Below are positions 18,901 through 28,349 of a stretch of DNA of 64,000 bases, in pieces. Made by a program: the position numbers and the translations under genes. Position 1 is the first letter of the stretch. Every line of letters starts with the position of its first letter. Origin of the DNA: Pycnococcus provasolii (lineage: Eukaryota > Chlorophyta > Pseudoscourfieldiophyceae > Pseudoscourfieldiales); the NCBI GenBank assembly GCA_049487715.1, contig CP150560.1, forward strand, positions 620,001 through 684,000. The letters are read 5' to 3'. A model generated the notes under the pieces. It searched no databases and was not told the origin of the DNA. It saw only the letters and a list, made by a program, of their open reading frames with translations.

Positions 18901-19114
18901 GTCTTCCGCGGGCAGCGGCGCGGTCGCCGTCGGCGACTCGTCGGGCGTGGTTAGCTTGTGGCGCACGCGCGAGCGTGCGGTGCGTTCGCGCGTGCGTGCG
19001 TCCGCGCATGGCGTGCGCAGCTTGTCTGCCTGCGCGGGCCTATCTGTTGGTGGCGGTCACGGCGTCGCGCTGATATCGGGCGACTCTGGAGGCCGCGTCA
19101 GCGTTGTGTTTTGA
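15902..19114 (+). CDS. BEACH-WD40 protein (FAN/NSMAF-like)
   Basis: This is a 1,070-residue protein. The N-terminus has two GRAM/PH-like modules (FEPSQAALPFLRVPIRDI; FAVTDTHVYFVHLH). A BEACH domain follows, recognisable by ISTFDYLMVVNLAAGRS, WPVFPWVLADYSS, YLYATHYSSPLYVFFFLLR, RLFRDMSLCWEGATG and VKELIPELY, ending AAWLDLVFGVNARG. A Pro/Ser-rich linker (about 18090-18210) leads to a C-terminal set of WD40 repeats (HDDAVSCTCALDGGRLASGSWDGSVLLWDV is the clearest). The order GRAM-BEACH-WD40 is that of FAN-type proteins, which act in membrane trafficking and lysosome or autophagosome biology. The start at 15902 is the first Met after a non-conserved upstream extension. Confidence 0.88.
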   Translation: MSPPMHAVDACLVPGGVLSKEGDHGRRRFRFLLLDASEVYQTDLMASLSLSSAPMSVVTRAGGLGGFVGGGGSSAGGVSGVLRLSSTHVMFEPSQAALPFLRVPIRDIVRSQAPSQAAKTTAAGQANGGNATTSFCCVNADANTITFATSVVIEGLQHGLAHPLVTRRSATPITVRVTPAFGSADVLATSINELAEGNARLGDEAHAELLRVRQRANIPKLAEVEMEMANKPPRFHATCERLSPLCRVPGRFAVTDTHVYFVHLHSAADPNGNALEKWSTGTVLAFARRRTQRADVSLEVWFDAVTPDGALFTFASKDERDAAYDALHATASDNARAMTDLLTPGGVARMLMPLWSKGCISTFDYLMVVNLAAGRSRNDAALWPVFPWVLADYSSATLDPRRAPLRDLSKPVGALNPARLTQLRQRMAAMPSGAGPLSAPYLYATHYSSPLYVFFFLLRCAPLHALRCQGWRFDRAERLFRDMSLCWEGATGRNAGDVKELIPELYQGGELTEMWRGQAAPASMVLRNLLDLPLGTLQDGTVVHDVALPPWCGAGGGGARPELAFRDAMRESLESDAANNDKDRGIAAWLDLVFGVNARGAEAMKHDNVFAPLCYASDADLEAAAAATAAGDALRGAEALDALRLQADEFGTVPKQVFVGRHPPRDVATDAGRPKGVSIYGLRFGEEPGDVSSVLERIKGALGDELVTAGLGGELAEKATVEMPAEAPAPSPPILPPSPILPPQPQPPPSSSSAPSSSSADAPPPPGCTTATPLLQAHRGPCAAVAAAGSLLYTAGDSSLRAFALPSGTPTRQATLGTLPLSSLTLLTSGESEVLALAGSFDGSVYAYAHAFGSLLGAVCAHDDAVSCTCALDGGRLASGSWDGSVLLWDVASVRWGGPRTQVRQVLEVEAAVNALLPTAGGVLVGDARGDVGLADPRAPPSGSLSWRLGGGGVVGLADAALSGVVAAVADGDLVLLDARKGGVELARVVTGGGARLTCLSSAGSGAVAVGDSSGVVSLWRTRERAVRSRVRASAHGVRSLSACAGLSVGGGHGVALISGDSGGRVSVVF

Positions 19115-19509
19115 CCAAAACACGACAGGGAACTGTCGTGTCGTACTAAGGATATGTACTGTATTAAGATGTATGTATGATTGATTGATGGTGTACAGTA
19201 AGTACTGTAATCTAGACCTGTAACTTTATCTTAGTCTATAATGTGCTGATACATAGTCTATCAACAAGTGTCAAGTGCAAGATTCCCGTGCGTGGGTGAC
19301 CGTAACCCTAACCCTAACCCTAACCTCACGGGAGTCTTGTGCGATTCAAATGCCTCCGTTGACAGATTGTGTTTTTTTTTTTTCTTCTTTTTTTTTCAAT
19401 CTGGGAGGGGGGGGGGGGAGGGCCTGCTTCGTCCCTCCTCCTTTTTATTTTCATTTTCAGTTTCAGTTTCATTCTCTGCTCTCGTGAGTCTCGTGCTCTT
19501 CAAGCATTC
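19115..19509. other. Intergenic spacer upstream of DNA2
   Basis: No gene is seen. It contains GTGTACAGTAAGTACTGTAA (19191-19210), a telomere-like block and poly-T/poly-G tracts at 19371-19420 just before the DNA2 start. Confidence 0.6.
19278..19339. repeat. Telomere-like (CCCTAA)n block framed by a 13-bp inverted repeat
   Basis: A TAACCC tract at 19303-19325 (nearly four units) sits between CAAGATTCCCGTG (19278-19290) and CACGGGAGTCTTG (19327-19339), which are reverse complements with one mismatch. Confidence 0.85.
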
Positions 19510-22500
19510 ATGGCGGGGGACATACGTCGTTTTCTCACGGGTGGTGGTGCTGCGGGTGCTGCGGGTGCTGCTGGCTTCTCATCGTCTCCGTCTGGGGGCA
19601 GTGCTTCTGGCCATGGTGGTGCTTCTGGTGGTAATGCTGGTGCTGGTGGTCATGGTGCTGGTCATTCGGCGCCGCTGGGATCCGTGGTGGGTGGTTCTGG
19701 GGAGAACGCAAGGTCGAACCCTGGAGGGCATCTGTTGACTTCTAAGGGTCATGTGCGTGTGCTCGGATCGTCATCCGAGAGAGCATCCGCCAGTCCGCCA
19801 ACCCATGGCGCCAACGCCAACCACGTATCGCTTGCAGCTGCAGAGAAAACGAGAAAGACAACAGACAACAGTCAACAGGGAAGGAACGCGCAAACTCCGC
19901 TGACGCAGATTAACGCCAACATACTGGACACAAACATGCTCACGCAGGAACCGCGAGACTTGGTCACCTTCCAGCGAAGAACGCCCGCGCCGGCTCCTGC
20001 TTCTGCCGCTGCTGTGCGTGCTGACGCCATTGACGTCGAAGACGTGACGCCTCAACCACAAACATCTCAACCGCAAACCAACGCCAACGCCAACCAACCG
20101 CAACCACCGTCAACAGCACGTCGGCAGTCTCTCACGCAGAGACTCAGGCAGGGATACACGCCTGCGCGGGAACACGCGACGGCGGCGGCGCGTCCTACAC
20201 CACCAAACGCTGCGGACGTGCTGGGACTCACCCCACGTACCAACCAATCGCTGCTTGTCGAAGAACTTCTGGAGAGTGCAGCCGTTCCAGGCAAGGGTGA
20301 CACGCGGAGACACTCGCACGGGTATCGACAAGCTGCACCGGGAGCCGGCGGCAGCGAGTCGGCGGGTGGAACGCGTGCTACACTCGAAAAGAGACGGCGC
20401 TCCAGCTCGGCGTGGGGTGTTGGGCGGTTCTCCCTTGGCACCAAGAAGAAGAGAGCGAACGCGCTGCATAATCTCCTGGACACCGTCGAGGGAGGCTTGC
20501 CTGCCGTCGCCACCAGCACGGCGGAGATCGCTGCCGCAGACGACAAAGACGTCGAAAACGCTGCACCACCCATCAACACCATCGCGCCGGCGTCGACGCC
20601 GGGAAAGACTGCACACGAAGCCGCCGCTGCCTCCGTCGATCCTCGCGCGACAACGCCTAGCCACCACCTTCACCACAGCACGATAGCGCATGCCGCCTCA
20701 GATGCACCGGGCCTAATTTGGAGACGATGGGCCGTCGAGACTGTCAACGCAACGAATGACGAGCTCGTTCTAAAATGCAAGCCGTACGCGAAAACTCCGG
20801 CACTCGCACGTTTCGCGCACACGACGGACCATGTACAGGTGACGCTGCGCGACAGCTGGGCAGATACTCCTGTCACCACGGGCGATGTCTTGCATGTGCT
20901 GGCAAGGCGATGCGAAGACGGCGCATACGTTGTCTCAGATGCCATGGAGGAGGCGAACGATTCAACGGATGATGTCAACGACTCCACGCTGTTCCCTGGA
21001 GGCGGAGTCATCCTGCACCCCGACGTGCTTGTTTCGGGCACGCACGTGTCCAATAGCCTTGAATGCATTCGCCGATCGGTGATGGAACGCCTGGTTGCCG
21101 AGCGAGCGTCGAATAAGAGCGCGGTACTTGGAACGCTTGTGCACGACATGTTTCAGGCAAAACTTGAGCGCGCGTTCTCGCAGCAGACGCCGTCGAATAT
21201 GGACATGTCCGCCCTAGCAGAGGAGCTTGTCACAATGCGTCACGACGATCTTGTCGACGTGGGCGTGGATCCCAATGCTGCCAAGGCTCGTCTGAAGGAA
21301 TCCGAGCCAAGTGTCGACCACTTCATGCGCACGTACGTGCTGCGTGACGGCATGCGCGATGCATCTGTGGAGCTTGCACCTCGAGGCATGGGTGGTGACG
21401 TGGCTGAGCGATCAAATGTTGGCGTGACTGAGCTTTTGGATATCGAGGAGTGCGTTCACGCGCCTCGCTTCGGGCTCAAGGGACGCATCGACGCCACAGT
21501 GAGAGCCACGTTTGACGATTCCGCTTCGCATGGATGCGGCGCTGGCGCGGTGATACCTCTCGAGGTGAAGACGGGCAAGGAACGTGGCATTCCGCATCGT
21601 GCTCAGCTGCTCATGTACAGCCTTCTAACTTGGGAGCGCCATGGCACGCCATCATCTCGCGCGCTTCTCTGGTACTCCGGTGGCGGGGTGAATGGTGCGG
21701 GTGATCTCGGGGCGCTGCGCGGGGTTCGCATGCTTTCACGCGAGATCATCCAGCTTCTGCAGCAGCGCAATCGCCTGGCCAATGGTTGGTATCGCTATGC
21801 GAAGGACGGTATGCTCCCCCCTCTTCTTGGCAACCCGCGAAGCTGTGAGACGTGCTTCCACCGCCACGCTTGCATGAAGTACCACCGTGCGCTGGAGGGT
21901 GGCGACATCCGCTCGTGCGGCGCGCCGTCGGCATTCGAGAACACAGGCGCTCTGGCAATCACGGACAGCGAGGCGTCCTTCTTGGCACGGTGGACTCGCA
22001 TGGTGGATGCGGAAGAGTCGGAGGCGCGTAGAGCGGTGGAGTCGCCATGGATCACCCACGACGAAGGTGGTGACATTTCGTCGTCGTCGTCGTCGTCGCG
22101 TCTCGTAAATCTGCAGCTCATTGACGAAAAGCATGCGCAGGAAAGTGGCACTGCCTGTGACGGCAACTTCAACTACATCTTCAGCGGCAGCTGCGGCGGC
22201 GGCAGCGGTGGCGGCGACGAGGAGAGTCCTTTCCACGGAGAAGGATGTCAGGTGGTTCTTGGCACGATGTGTGGCCAGTACGGAGTTGCCATGGGACGTG
22301 CGCGCCATCTCGACGCGTCGGGCACGACCACCGAACTCGTGCTCAATCAGCGCCTGCGAGCGCCCATCTCAAAGAGCACGCACGGGCACCTGCTATGGCG
22401 CATGGACGCGCTGGAGATGCTCGCGTCATTCGCTCGTATGCGTGCGAGCCTGCTCGCATTGACGGAGCCATCGCAGACGGCGCTTCGCCGTGCGGTGCTG

Positions 22501-23856
22501 TACGGTGCGCAGGATCTAAGCACGACGCCGCTCGGCGCGTCGCCTCGGCGTGCTTCTGTGGCGGCTGACAAGCTTTGCTCGGGCTTGAATCCCGAGCAGA
22601 GCAAGGCTGTTGAGGCGGGCATGGCTGCTCACACGTACAGCTGTGTGATTGGTCGCCCGGGCATGGGCAAGACGCATGCGATGGCTGCGCTCGCAGCGGA
22701 GGCTTGGCGCCGCGGGAAGCGCGTTCTGATTGCTTCGCACACGAACGCCGCGGTGGACACGGTTCTGATCCGGCTGGTGAAGGCGGGCATTCCCGTCGTT
22801 CGTCTCGGCCAGCGTGGGGCTGTGGCTGATGGTGTTCGTCACCGATGCGTGGCGAGTGCGGGCGAATACGCGCGCGAACGCAAGGGCTTGCGTGCACAGG
22901 TGGCTGTGTCGAATATCGAAAGGGCGAATGCGGTGGTTGGCGCGACATGCCATGGATGCCACGGCCCTCTGATTCGAGGCCGTCGTTTCGACGTGTGCAT
23001 TGCCGACGAGGCTGGTCAGATTGCCACCCCGCTTCTGCTGAGTGCCTTGCTTCTTGCTGACAAGTTCGTGCTGGTGGGCGACCCAGCGCAGCTTCCCCCC
23101 CTCTGCAAATCGGAGGTTGCCAAGTCTGGCGGATACGGGCGTTCTCTGTTTGTTCACCTGTGCGAATCTCAGCCAAGCTGCGTGGTGGAGCTTCGCGAGC
23201 AGTTCCGCATGGCGCCTAGCATTTCTTCGTTTGTGAGCAGGCAGTTTTACGGCGGAAAGCTGAGGGATGCCGCAAGTGTGCAGGAGAGGGCGTCCGCGCG
23301 CCCTGGCTCATTTTTACTGGATGGACGATTGAAGCCTGTCGCATTCTTTGACGTGCCCACCGCGCAAGAGAGCAGCACAAGTCGCGACACGAATGTGGAC
23401 GAGGCGGCGGCTATCGCGCAGATGCTTGCGAAATGGTGCTCATGCCAATCTTCGAAGCCGAAGGAGCCTCTCGCGGTTTTAATTCTCACTCCGTATCGCG
23501 CTCAGATGGCTGTTCTTCGCCGTGCGCTGCATCGCCATCGTCTCGTGGTTGTAGGCGGCATGGCACACGCCGCGGAGACACCGCCGGCGCTGTTCGAGAT
23601 TTGCACGATCGACCGCGCGCAGGGTCGCGAGGCGGATGTCGTCGTCCTGTCGACGGTTGTGAGGAGAATGAAAAGGGGAAAGGATGGCGTGGAAACGATC
23701 GGCCACCTCTCGGAACCTGCGCGTGCATGTGTCGCGCTGAGCCGTGCGAAGGATGCGCTTTGGGTGTTTGGCGACAGGAGGTGTCTGCAGAAGTGCGAGC
23801 TGTGGAGCAAGTGGCTCGAAGAGGCGGCATGCGAGCTGAGCGTGAGCAGCCTTTGA
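19510..23856 (+). CDS. DNA2: DNA2 nuclease-helicase
   Basis: This is a 1,448-residue protein with the full DNA2 layout, acting in Okazaki-fragment processing and double-strand-break end resection. A disordered N-terminus of about 400 residues is followed by an OB-like region and a RecB/Cas4-type PD-(D/E)XK nuclease: H545 in GTLVHDMF, D661 in GRIDATV, E685 and K687 in LEVKTGK, and RAQLLMYSLL. The 4Fe-4S cluster cysteines are C519, C779, C782 and C788. The SF1B helicase has Walker A GRPGMGKT (K1054), motif II DEAG (D1166-E1167), GDPAQLPPL, an EQFRM motif, TPYRAQMAVL, DRAQGREADVVVLS and ALSRAKDALWVFGD. The start is taken at 19510 (ATGGCGGGGGAC); an upstream open extension is poly-Phe/Gly noise from homopolymers. 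All catalytic residues are present. Confidence 0.95.
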   Translation: MAGDIRRFLTGGGAAGAAGAAGFSSSPSGGSASGHGGASGGNAGAGGHGAGHSAPLGSVVGGSGENARSNPGGHLLTSKGHVRVLGSSSERASASPPTHGANANHVSLAAAEKTRKTTDNSQQGRNAQTPLTQINANILDTNMLTQEPRDLVTFQRRTPAPAPASAAAVRADAIDVEDVTPQPQTSQPQTNANANQPQPPSTARRQSLTQRLRQGYTPAREHATAAARPTPPNAADVLGLTPRTNQSLLVEELLESAAVPGKGDTRRHSHGYRQAAPGAGGSESAGGTRATLEKRRRSSSAWGVGRFSLGTKKKRANALHNLLDTVEGGLPAVATSTAEIAAADDKDVENAAPPINTIAPASTPGKTAHEAAAASVDPRATTPSHHLHHSTIAHAASDAPGLIWRRWAVETVNATNDELVLKCKPYAKTPALARFAHTTDHVQVTLRDSWADTPVTTGDVLHVLARRCEDGAYVVSDAMEEANDSTDDVNDSTLFPGGGVILHPDVLVSGTHVSNSLECIRRSVMERLVAERASNKSAVLGTLVHDMFQAKLERAFSQQTPSNMDMSALAEELVTMRHDDLVDVGVDPNAAKARLKESEPSVDHFMRTYVLRDGMRDASVELAPRGMGGDVAERSNVGVTELLDIEECVHAPRFGLKGRIDATVRATFDDSASHGCGAGAVIPLEVKTGKERGIPHRAQLLMYSLLTWERHGTPSSRALLWYSGGGVNGAGDLGALRGVRMLSREIIQLLQQRNRLANGWYRYAKDGMLPPLLGNPRSCETCFHRHACMKYHRALEGGDIRSCGAPSAFENTGALAITDSEASFLARWTRMVDAEESEARRAVESPWITHDEGGDISSSSSSSRLVNLQLIDEKHAQESGTACDGNFNYIFSGSCGGGSGGGDEESPFHGEGCQVVLGTMCGQYGVAMGRARHLDASGTTTELVLNQRLRAPISKSTHGHLLWRMDALEMLASFARMRASLLALTEPSQTALRRAVLYGAQDLSTTPLGASPRRASVAADKLCSGLNPEQSKAVEAGMAAHTYSCVIGRPGMGKTHAMAALAAEAWRRGKRVLIASHTNAAVDTVLIRLVKAGIPVVRLGQRGAVADGVRHRCVASAGEYARERKGLRAQVAVSNIERANAVVGATCHGCHGPLIRGRRFDVCIADEAGQIATPLLLSALLLADKFVLVGDPAQLPPLCKSEVAKSGGYGRSLFVHLCESQPSCVVELREQFRMAPSISSFVSRQFYGGKLRDAASVQERASARPGSFLLDGRLKPVAFFDVPTAQESSTSRDTNVDEAAAIAQMLAKWCSCQSSKPKEPLAVLILTPYRAQMAVLRRALHRHRLVVVGGMAHAAETPPALFEICTIDRAQGREADVVVLSTVVRRMKRGKDGVETIGHLSEPARACVALSRAKDALWVFGDRRCLQKCELWSKWLEEAACELSVSSL

Positions 23857-24258
23857 TGATGATGATTGATTGATTGATGTGTCATATGAGATTCTTTTCT
23901 AAACTACTACCCTACCTACCTTACTACTTAGTTTCTAGGTAAAAAAACCTTGTTCTTTTTTTCACTCAATGATGATGATGCTTATGTGTGTACAGCAATC
24001 TTAAACCAATTGATCTATCTTGGATACAATTTTTTGGAAACGAATAACACAGTCGGTGTAGTAGGTGTGTGCAAGCAAGGCCGTACATTTAAAAAGTCTT
24101 CTTTTATTTAAGCAGCGTGTAATGTACCTTTGTTATGGTCGTTACACTTTACACTAGAGGAATAAAACGATTGTTAGCCAATGCAGCAAGCGATGGTTAG
24201 CTTCGTCGCATATCCATGTATTATGGCTGAGAGTGCAGTAGTAGGAATAATTCACTAA

Positions 24259-24438
24259 ACCCCGCTATTTTGGGGATTCGACCCCGTTGGGCTTGGCGGG
24301 GTCATTTTCCTAAAACGGGCCCTCAGGTCCACAGTTTCAGGCAAGTCGAGGGTCACCACTTTAAGGGAAATTACCCCACCCATAGGCCATCTACTGGGGA
24401 ATAGAGACACGATGCGTTGTTACCTTAAATAGCGGGGT
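24259..24438. repeat. Candidate 180-bp inverted-repeat element (MITE-like)
   Basis: ACCCCGCTATTT at 24259-24270 is the exact reverse complement of AAATAGCGGGGT at 24427-24438. Four further direct copies of the right motif lie at 24587, 24602, 24722 and 24737. No coding capacity is present. It could be a small non-autonomous transposon or a regulatory motif cluster. Confidence 0.55.
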
Positions 24439-24522
24439 GGGGGCTATTGACGGGGTAGGAAAGGCAAGCAAGTTCCCGCCTTTTCTCACCACGAATCAAA
24501 GTTTCCCGCGCAGTCGGCTCCT

Positions 24523-24772
24523 CCTCTCCTCCTCTTAAGACGACGTCCTCCCTTCTCCCTAGGAAGGTAGCCCTTCTTGTTACCTCAAATAGCGGGGTAA
24601 CAAATAGCGGGGTCCCCTCCCTCACCAGTCACCAGTAAAAAGTCCCCACCGGCGCCGCCTCTCCTCCTCTTAAGACGACGTCCTCCCTTCTCCCTAGGAA
24701 GGTAGCCCTTCTTGTTACCTCAAATAGCGGGGTAACAAATAGCGGGGTCCCCTCCCTCACCAGTCACCAGTA
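24523..24772. repeat. 115-bp direct duplication separated by 20 bp
   Basis: 24523-24637 and 24658-24772 read as the same sequence by eye (offset 135). Each copy carries two AAATAGCGGGGT motifs and ends CACCAGTCACCAGTA. Confidence 0.93.
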
Positions 24773-24825
24773 GGCCTCCCCGTCTCCCCACCTTCCCGCC
24801 TCCCACCTCATTCTTCACTCGGTTC

Positions 24826-25209
24826 TGGACCTTGCAGTGACAGCAAGTGCACGAACATCGACGTGCCAGCAGTGACCTTGCGTGGACCTTGCAGTGACAG
24901 CAAGTGCACGAACATCGACGTGCCAGCAGTGACGTTGCGTGGACCTTGCAGTGACAGCAAGTGCACGAACATCGACGTGCCAGCAGTGACGTTGCGTGGA
25001 CCTTGCAGTGACAGCAAGTGCACGAACATCGACGTGCCAGCAGTGACCTTGCGTGGACCTTGCAGTGACAGCAAGTGCACGAACATCGACGTGCCAGCAG
25101 TGACCTTGCGTGGACCTTGCAGTGACAGCAAGTGCACGAACATCGACGTGCCAGCAGTGACCTTGCGTGGACCTTGCAATGACAGCAAGTGCACGAACAT
25201 CGACGTGCC
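24826..25209. repeat. 57-bp minisatellite, 6.7 copies
   Basis: Tandem units start at 24826, 24883, 24940 and so on, differing mainly by one T/G change and a final G-to-A change. Because 57 is a multiple of three, frames stay open on both strands (19-residue repeats); this does not by itself indicate coding. Confidence 0.95.
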
Positions 25210-25538
25210 CCCCACTCCACTCCCCCGCCCGCGGAAAGCTCAATCGACAACCGACAGGTAGGTTTGGAAATTGGAGCGCCTCGGGCACGTCCTCGCAAAT
25301 TTTGTCCGTCTCGCGTTTTTCGCAGATTCAGCATTGCTCCAGTCCTCATTAAGGCTTGGGTCTCCCTTGTGTGTGCCTCTCCTAGTAACGATTCATTAAT
25401 TACATCAACTGGTAGTGGGTTACATATATTGTGTGACTTAAGAAGACCGTTATCCTCACACACATACATGACCCCACCTTACCAACCCCTAACTACGATA
25501 AGCCCCCTTCGCCTCTCACCCTAATCGCCAAAACCTTT

Positions 25539-25549
25539 CTATATAAAGC
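25539..25549 (+). promoter_or_regulatory. TATA-like element followed by telo-box-like motifs
   Basis: TCTATATAAAG is followed at once by CTAGGGTTT, with a second CTAGGGTTT about 40 bp on. AAACCCTA telo-boxes are promoter elements in plants; the transcript controlled here is uncertain, since PDI starts about 630 bp downstream. Confidence 0.35.
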
Positions 25550-26180
25550 TAGGGTTTGATGAGGGACCTCCCTAAGGTTTAAAAAAATAGCTAGGGTTTT
25601 TTTCCCACCTACCTTAGTTGCAACTTGCAACCCCCGGGGGCCAGCCTGTTGTTGACATCACGAATTACCTTCCGAGCCGCTCGGATCAAAGGACCTATCG
25701 TAGAGGAGCTTTTGTGGTTTGTTAATTTTATTTACCCTAGGCTTTTCCACGGACTGAAGAGACCGTTTGAAGCGGCCGTTTAGAATCTCGAGAGCCTGAA
25801 CTCCCCGGTCCGGTGGGGGACCCGTACGGTTAAAACAAAAACAAGGAATGCGTCACAAGGCCCCCTGGTGGCCCCGGTCCAGTCGTCGTCCTCCCCCTCC
25901 TCCCCCCCCCTCCCTTTTCCCTCCTTCCCCTCCTCATTCTTCGCTTGTCGCTCCCCTGGTCAGTGGTCAGTGGGATCCACTTCGTCACCGGGTTCCTCGT
26001 CGTGTTCGTGTTCGTGTTCGTGTTCGCCTTCTTCTGTTCTCCCGCACACCTTGTATCTCTCAGCACTCACTCCCAGACCACGCACCCAATAAAAACCTAA
26101 TTCTGTTTTCTTCGTCCCCCCTTCCTGATCTCTGCGTGCACCCTCTGCGTCACCTCATTTTTCTGATCAGAATCAGCACC

Positions 26181-28068
26181 ATGATGATCAGCAGCATGTC
26201 TAAGTACGCGCTCGCGTTTCTAGTCGTTTTCTCAGCCTTCTCGGTGCGTTAGGTGGTGATCTATGTTTTTGGTGTTGGTGGTATTGGTTTCCCTTTTGTT
26301 CATTTTGTTCGTTTTTATTTTTGGTGTCTTGATCGATCTTTCGTGCCCATGTTTTTTCTTCGGGGGGGCGTTGTTGGCGTTTTTTTCGTTTTTCGGTGGT
26401 GATCTTGATATTTGTTTTTGGTTGGTGATCACCTCAGGCTCTCTGAGTTTTCTGTGTATGACAACATCATGTCGTCGTCGTCTCGATCACGAACGTTTGT
26501 GTGGTGTTTGGTCGGGATCCACGAGCGATGGATGGATGGGGTGGGATGCGTTTTTTTTGTTGACCCCTGGTAGATTGCGCTCACACAATCACAACAAAAC
26601 TGACTGTGAAACGAAACGTCAACTAATAAATACAAACCTACCCAACACCACCACTATCATATTTACACGCATGCATGTGCAGGCTGTGGCATCCGCCGAG
26701 GATGTCGTCACGCTCACCGGCAAGAACTTCGACGAGTGGACATCCGCCCAGGACTTCGCGGTGGTGGAGTTCTACGCACCTTGGTGTGGCCACTGCAAGA
26801 AGCTCACTCCTGAGTACGAGAAGGCTGCGGGCATCCTGAAGAAGGAAAATCCGCCGATTCTCCTCGCCAAGGTGGACGCCACCGAGGAGGAGAACAAGGA
26901 GCTTGGAACGAAGTTTGGCATTCGTGGGTTCCCCACGTTGAAGATCTTCCGCAAGGGTGCAGCCCCCGAGGACTACAACGGACCTCGCGAGGCTGACGGC
27001 ATTGTGGACTACGTGAAGAAGATGTCTGGACCCGCCGCCAGCCTGCTCACGACGAAGAAGGAGGTGGATGCCTTCCTTGCAGAAAACGACGCCGCGCTCC
27101 TCGGAGTTTTCTCCGGCGAGAAGGACGAGGCGCTCGCGACGTTCCTGACGACGGCGAACGTATTCCGCGAGGATGGAGGATTCGCCTACGTGTTCGACGA
27201 GAAGGTGCTGCCCACGAAGGGAACCAAGGCGGGAGCCAAGGCGCACCTGTACAAGAAGTACGACAACGAGTACGACGCGTTCGAGGGCAGCATCGAGTCC
27301 GAGGCTCTCAAGGAGTTCTTCAACGAGAAGTCCACGCCGCTCGTCGTGACGTTCGACCAGGATCCCAAGAACCGCGCGCGCATGAACAAGGTGTTCTCGT
27401 CGGAGAAGCCGAAGATGCTCGCGTTCGTCGACTTCGCGTCGAAGGAGGACGAGATGCGCCGCGTGCTCACGGAGCAGGCACCGAAGTACAAGGAGCACGT
27501 GAACATCCTGATCGCCGACTTCAAGGACAACGACCGTGCGATGGAGTTCTTCGGACTCAGCAAGGACTCCAAGAAGGCGACCGTTGTCATCCACAGCATG
27601 GCGGACAACAAGAAGTACGTGCAGGAGGTGGAGGGCGACTTCTCGAAGGTTGCCACGTTCATGCAGGGTTTCGCGGACGGCAAGCTCGAGGCGCACGTCA
27701 AGTCGGAGCCGATCCCGGACAAGAACAACGACCCCGTCTACGTGCTTGTCGCGAAGGAGTTCGAGAAGGTGATGGGATCGGGCAAGGACGTCATGGTGGA
27801 GTTCTACGCGCCGTGGTGCGGCCACTGCAAGAAGCTTGCGCCAATCTACGACGAGGTGGGCACGGAGTTCAAGTCGAACGACAAGGTTGTCGTCGCCAAC
27901 TTCGACGCCACCGCGAACGATGTGCCGGATGCGGCATTCAACGTGAAGGGTTTCCCCACGCTGTACTTTAAGAATGGCAAGACGGGTGAGATTTCGCAGT
28001 ACGAGGGTGCGCGGGAGAAGGATGCTCTCATCAAGTACATCAAGGAGAAGGGTGCATTCGCCGCGTAA
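26181..28068 (+). CDS. Protein disulfide isomerase (two thioredoxin active sites), two exons
   Basis: Exon 1 (26181-26243) encodes a 21-residue signal peptide core, MSKYALAFLVVFSAFS. A phase-0 intron (26244-26682, GTGCGT to TGTGCAG) follows, and exon 2 runs from 26683. The spliced protein has 482 residues in the a-b-b'-a' order. Active sites are FYAPWCGHCKK at C56/C59 and again at C400/C403; each a domain has a cis-Pro loop (GFPTLKIF, GFPTLYFK). It catalyses disulfide formation and isomerisation in the secretory pathway. The C-terminus is KEKGAFAA with no KDEL or HDEL retention signal, unlike typical ER PDI. Whether it is retained, secreted or sent elsewhere is open. Confidence 0.92.
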
Positions 28069-28349
28069 ACACGTGCATAGGTACACCTGTTGCTTTTTAC
28101 CTCGCAGTTGCGCAAATAAGCAAAATAACAAAAACACAAACGGGTTTTATTGTTTTAACAAATAGAGGGACATAGACGAAACCAAAAAAAAACTTTTCGT
28201 AAACATTCAACTTTTCAACACATGTGTTCATCTTGTGTGCTGTAATAAGAAAGAAGATTTTGACGATTTGTTCAAAAAAAAATAAATTTCTATTATTACT
28301 GGTAGTCTATAGAGAGTGATCATCATTAGCGTCATCATTGCATGTACTA

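Larger units (their letters stand above)
23857..26180. other. 2.3-kb gene-poor block, repeat-rich
   Basis: This is the longest gene-free stretch. From left to right: A/T-rich 3' flank of DNA2; a candidate small inverted-repeat element and its repeated AAATAGCGGGGT motif (24259-24748); a 115-bp direct duplication; a 57-bp minisatellite; then a TATA-like site and C/T-rich promoter sequence of the PDI gene, with GTTCGT hexamers at 26000-26030. The open frames inside are periodic artefacts of the 57-bp unit. Confidence 0.7.

Noticed and set aside
19369-19509. Longer DNA2 N-terminus
   Set aside because: It is translated from poly-T, poly-G and CT runs, with no plausible start context; Met 19510 is better.
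24826-25209. CRISPR-like array
   Set aside because: The units are contiguous tandem copies of 57 bp with no variable spacers, and the host is eukaryotic.
24720-25469. Cys-rich 249-residue frame on the minus strand
   Set aside because: The repeat length is a multiple of three, so frames stay open by construction; sequence outside the repeat has no protein character.
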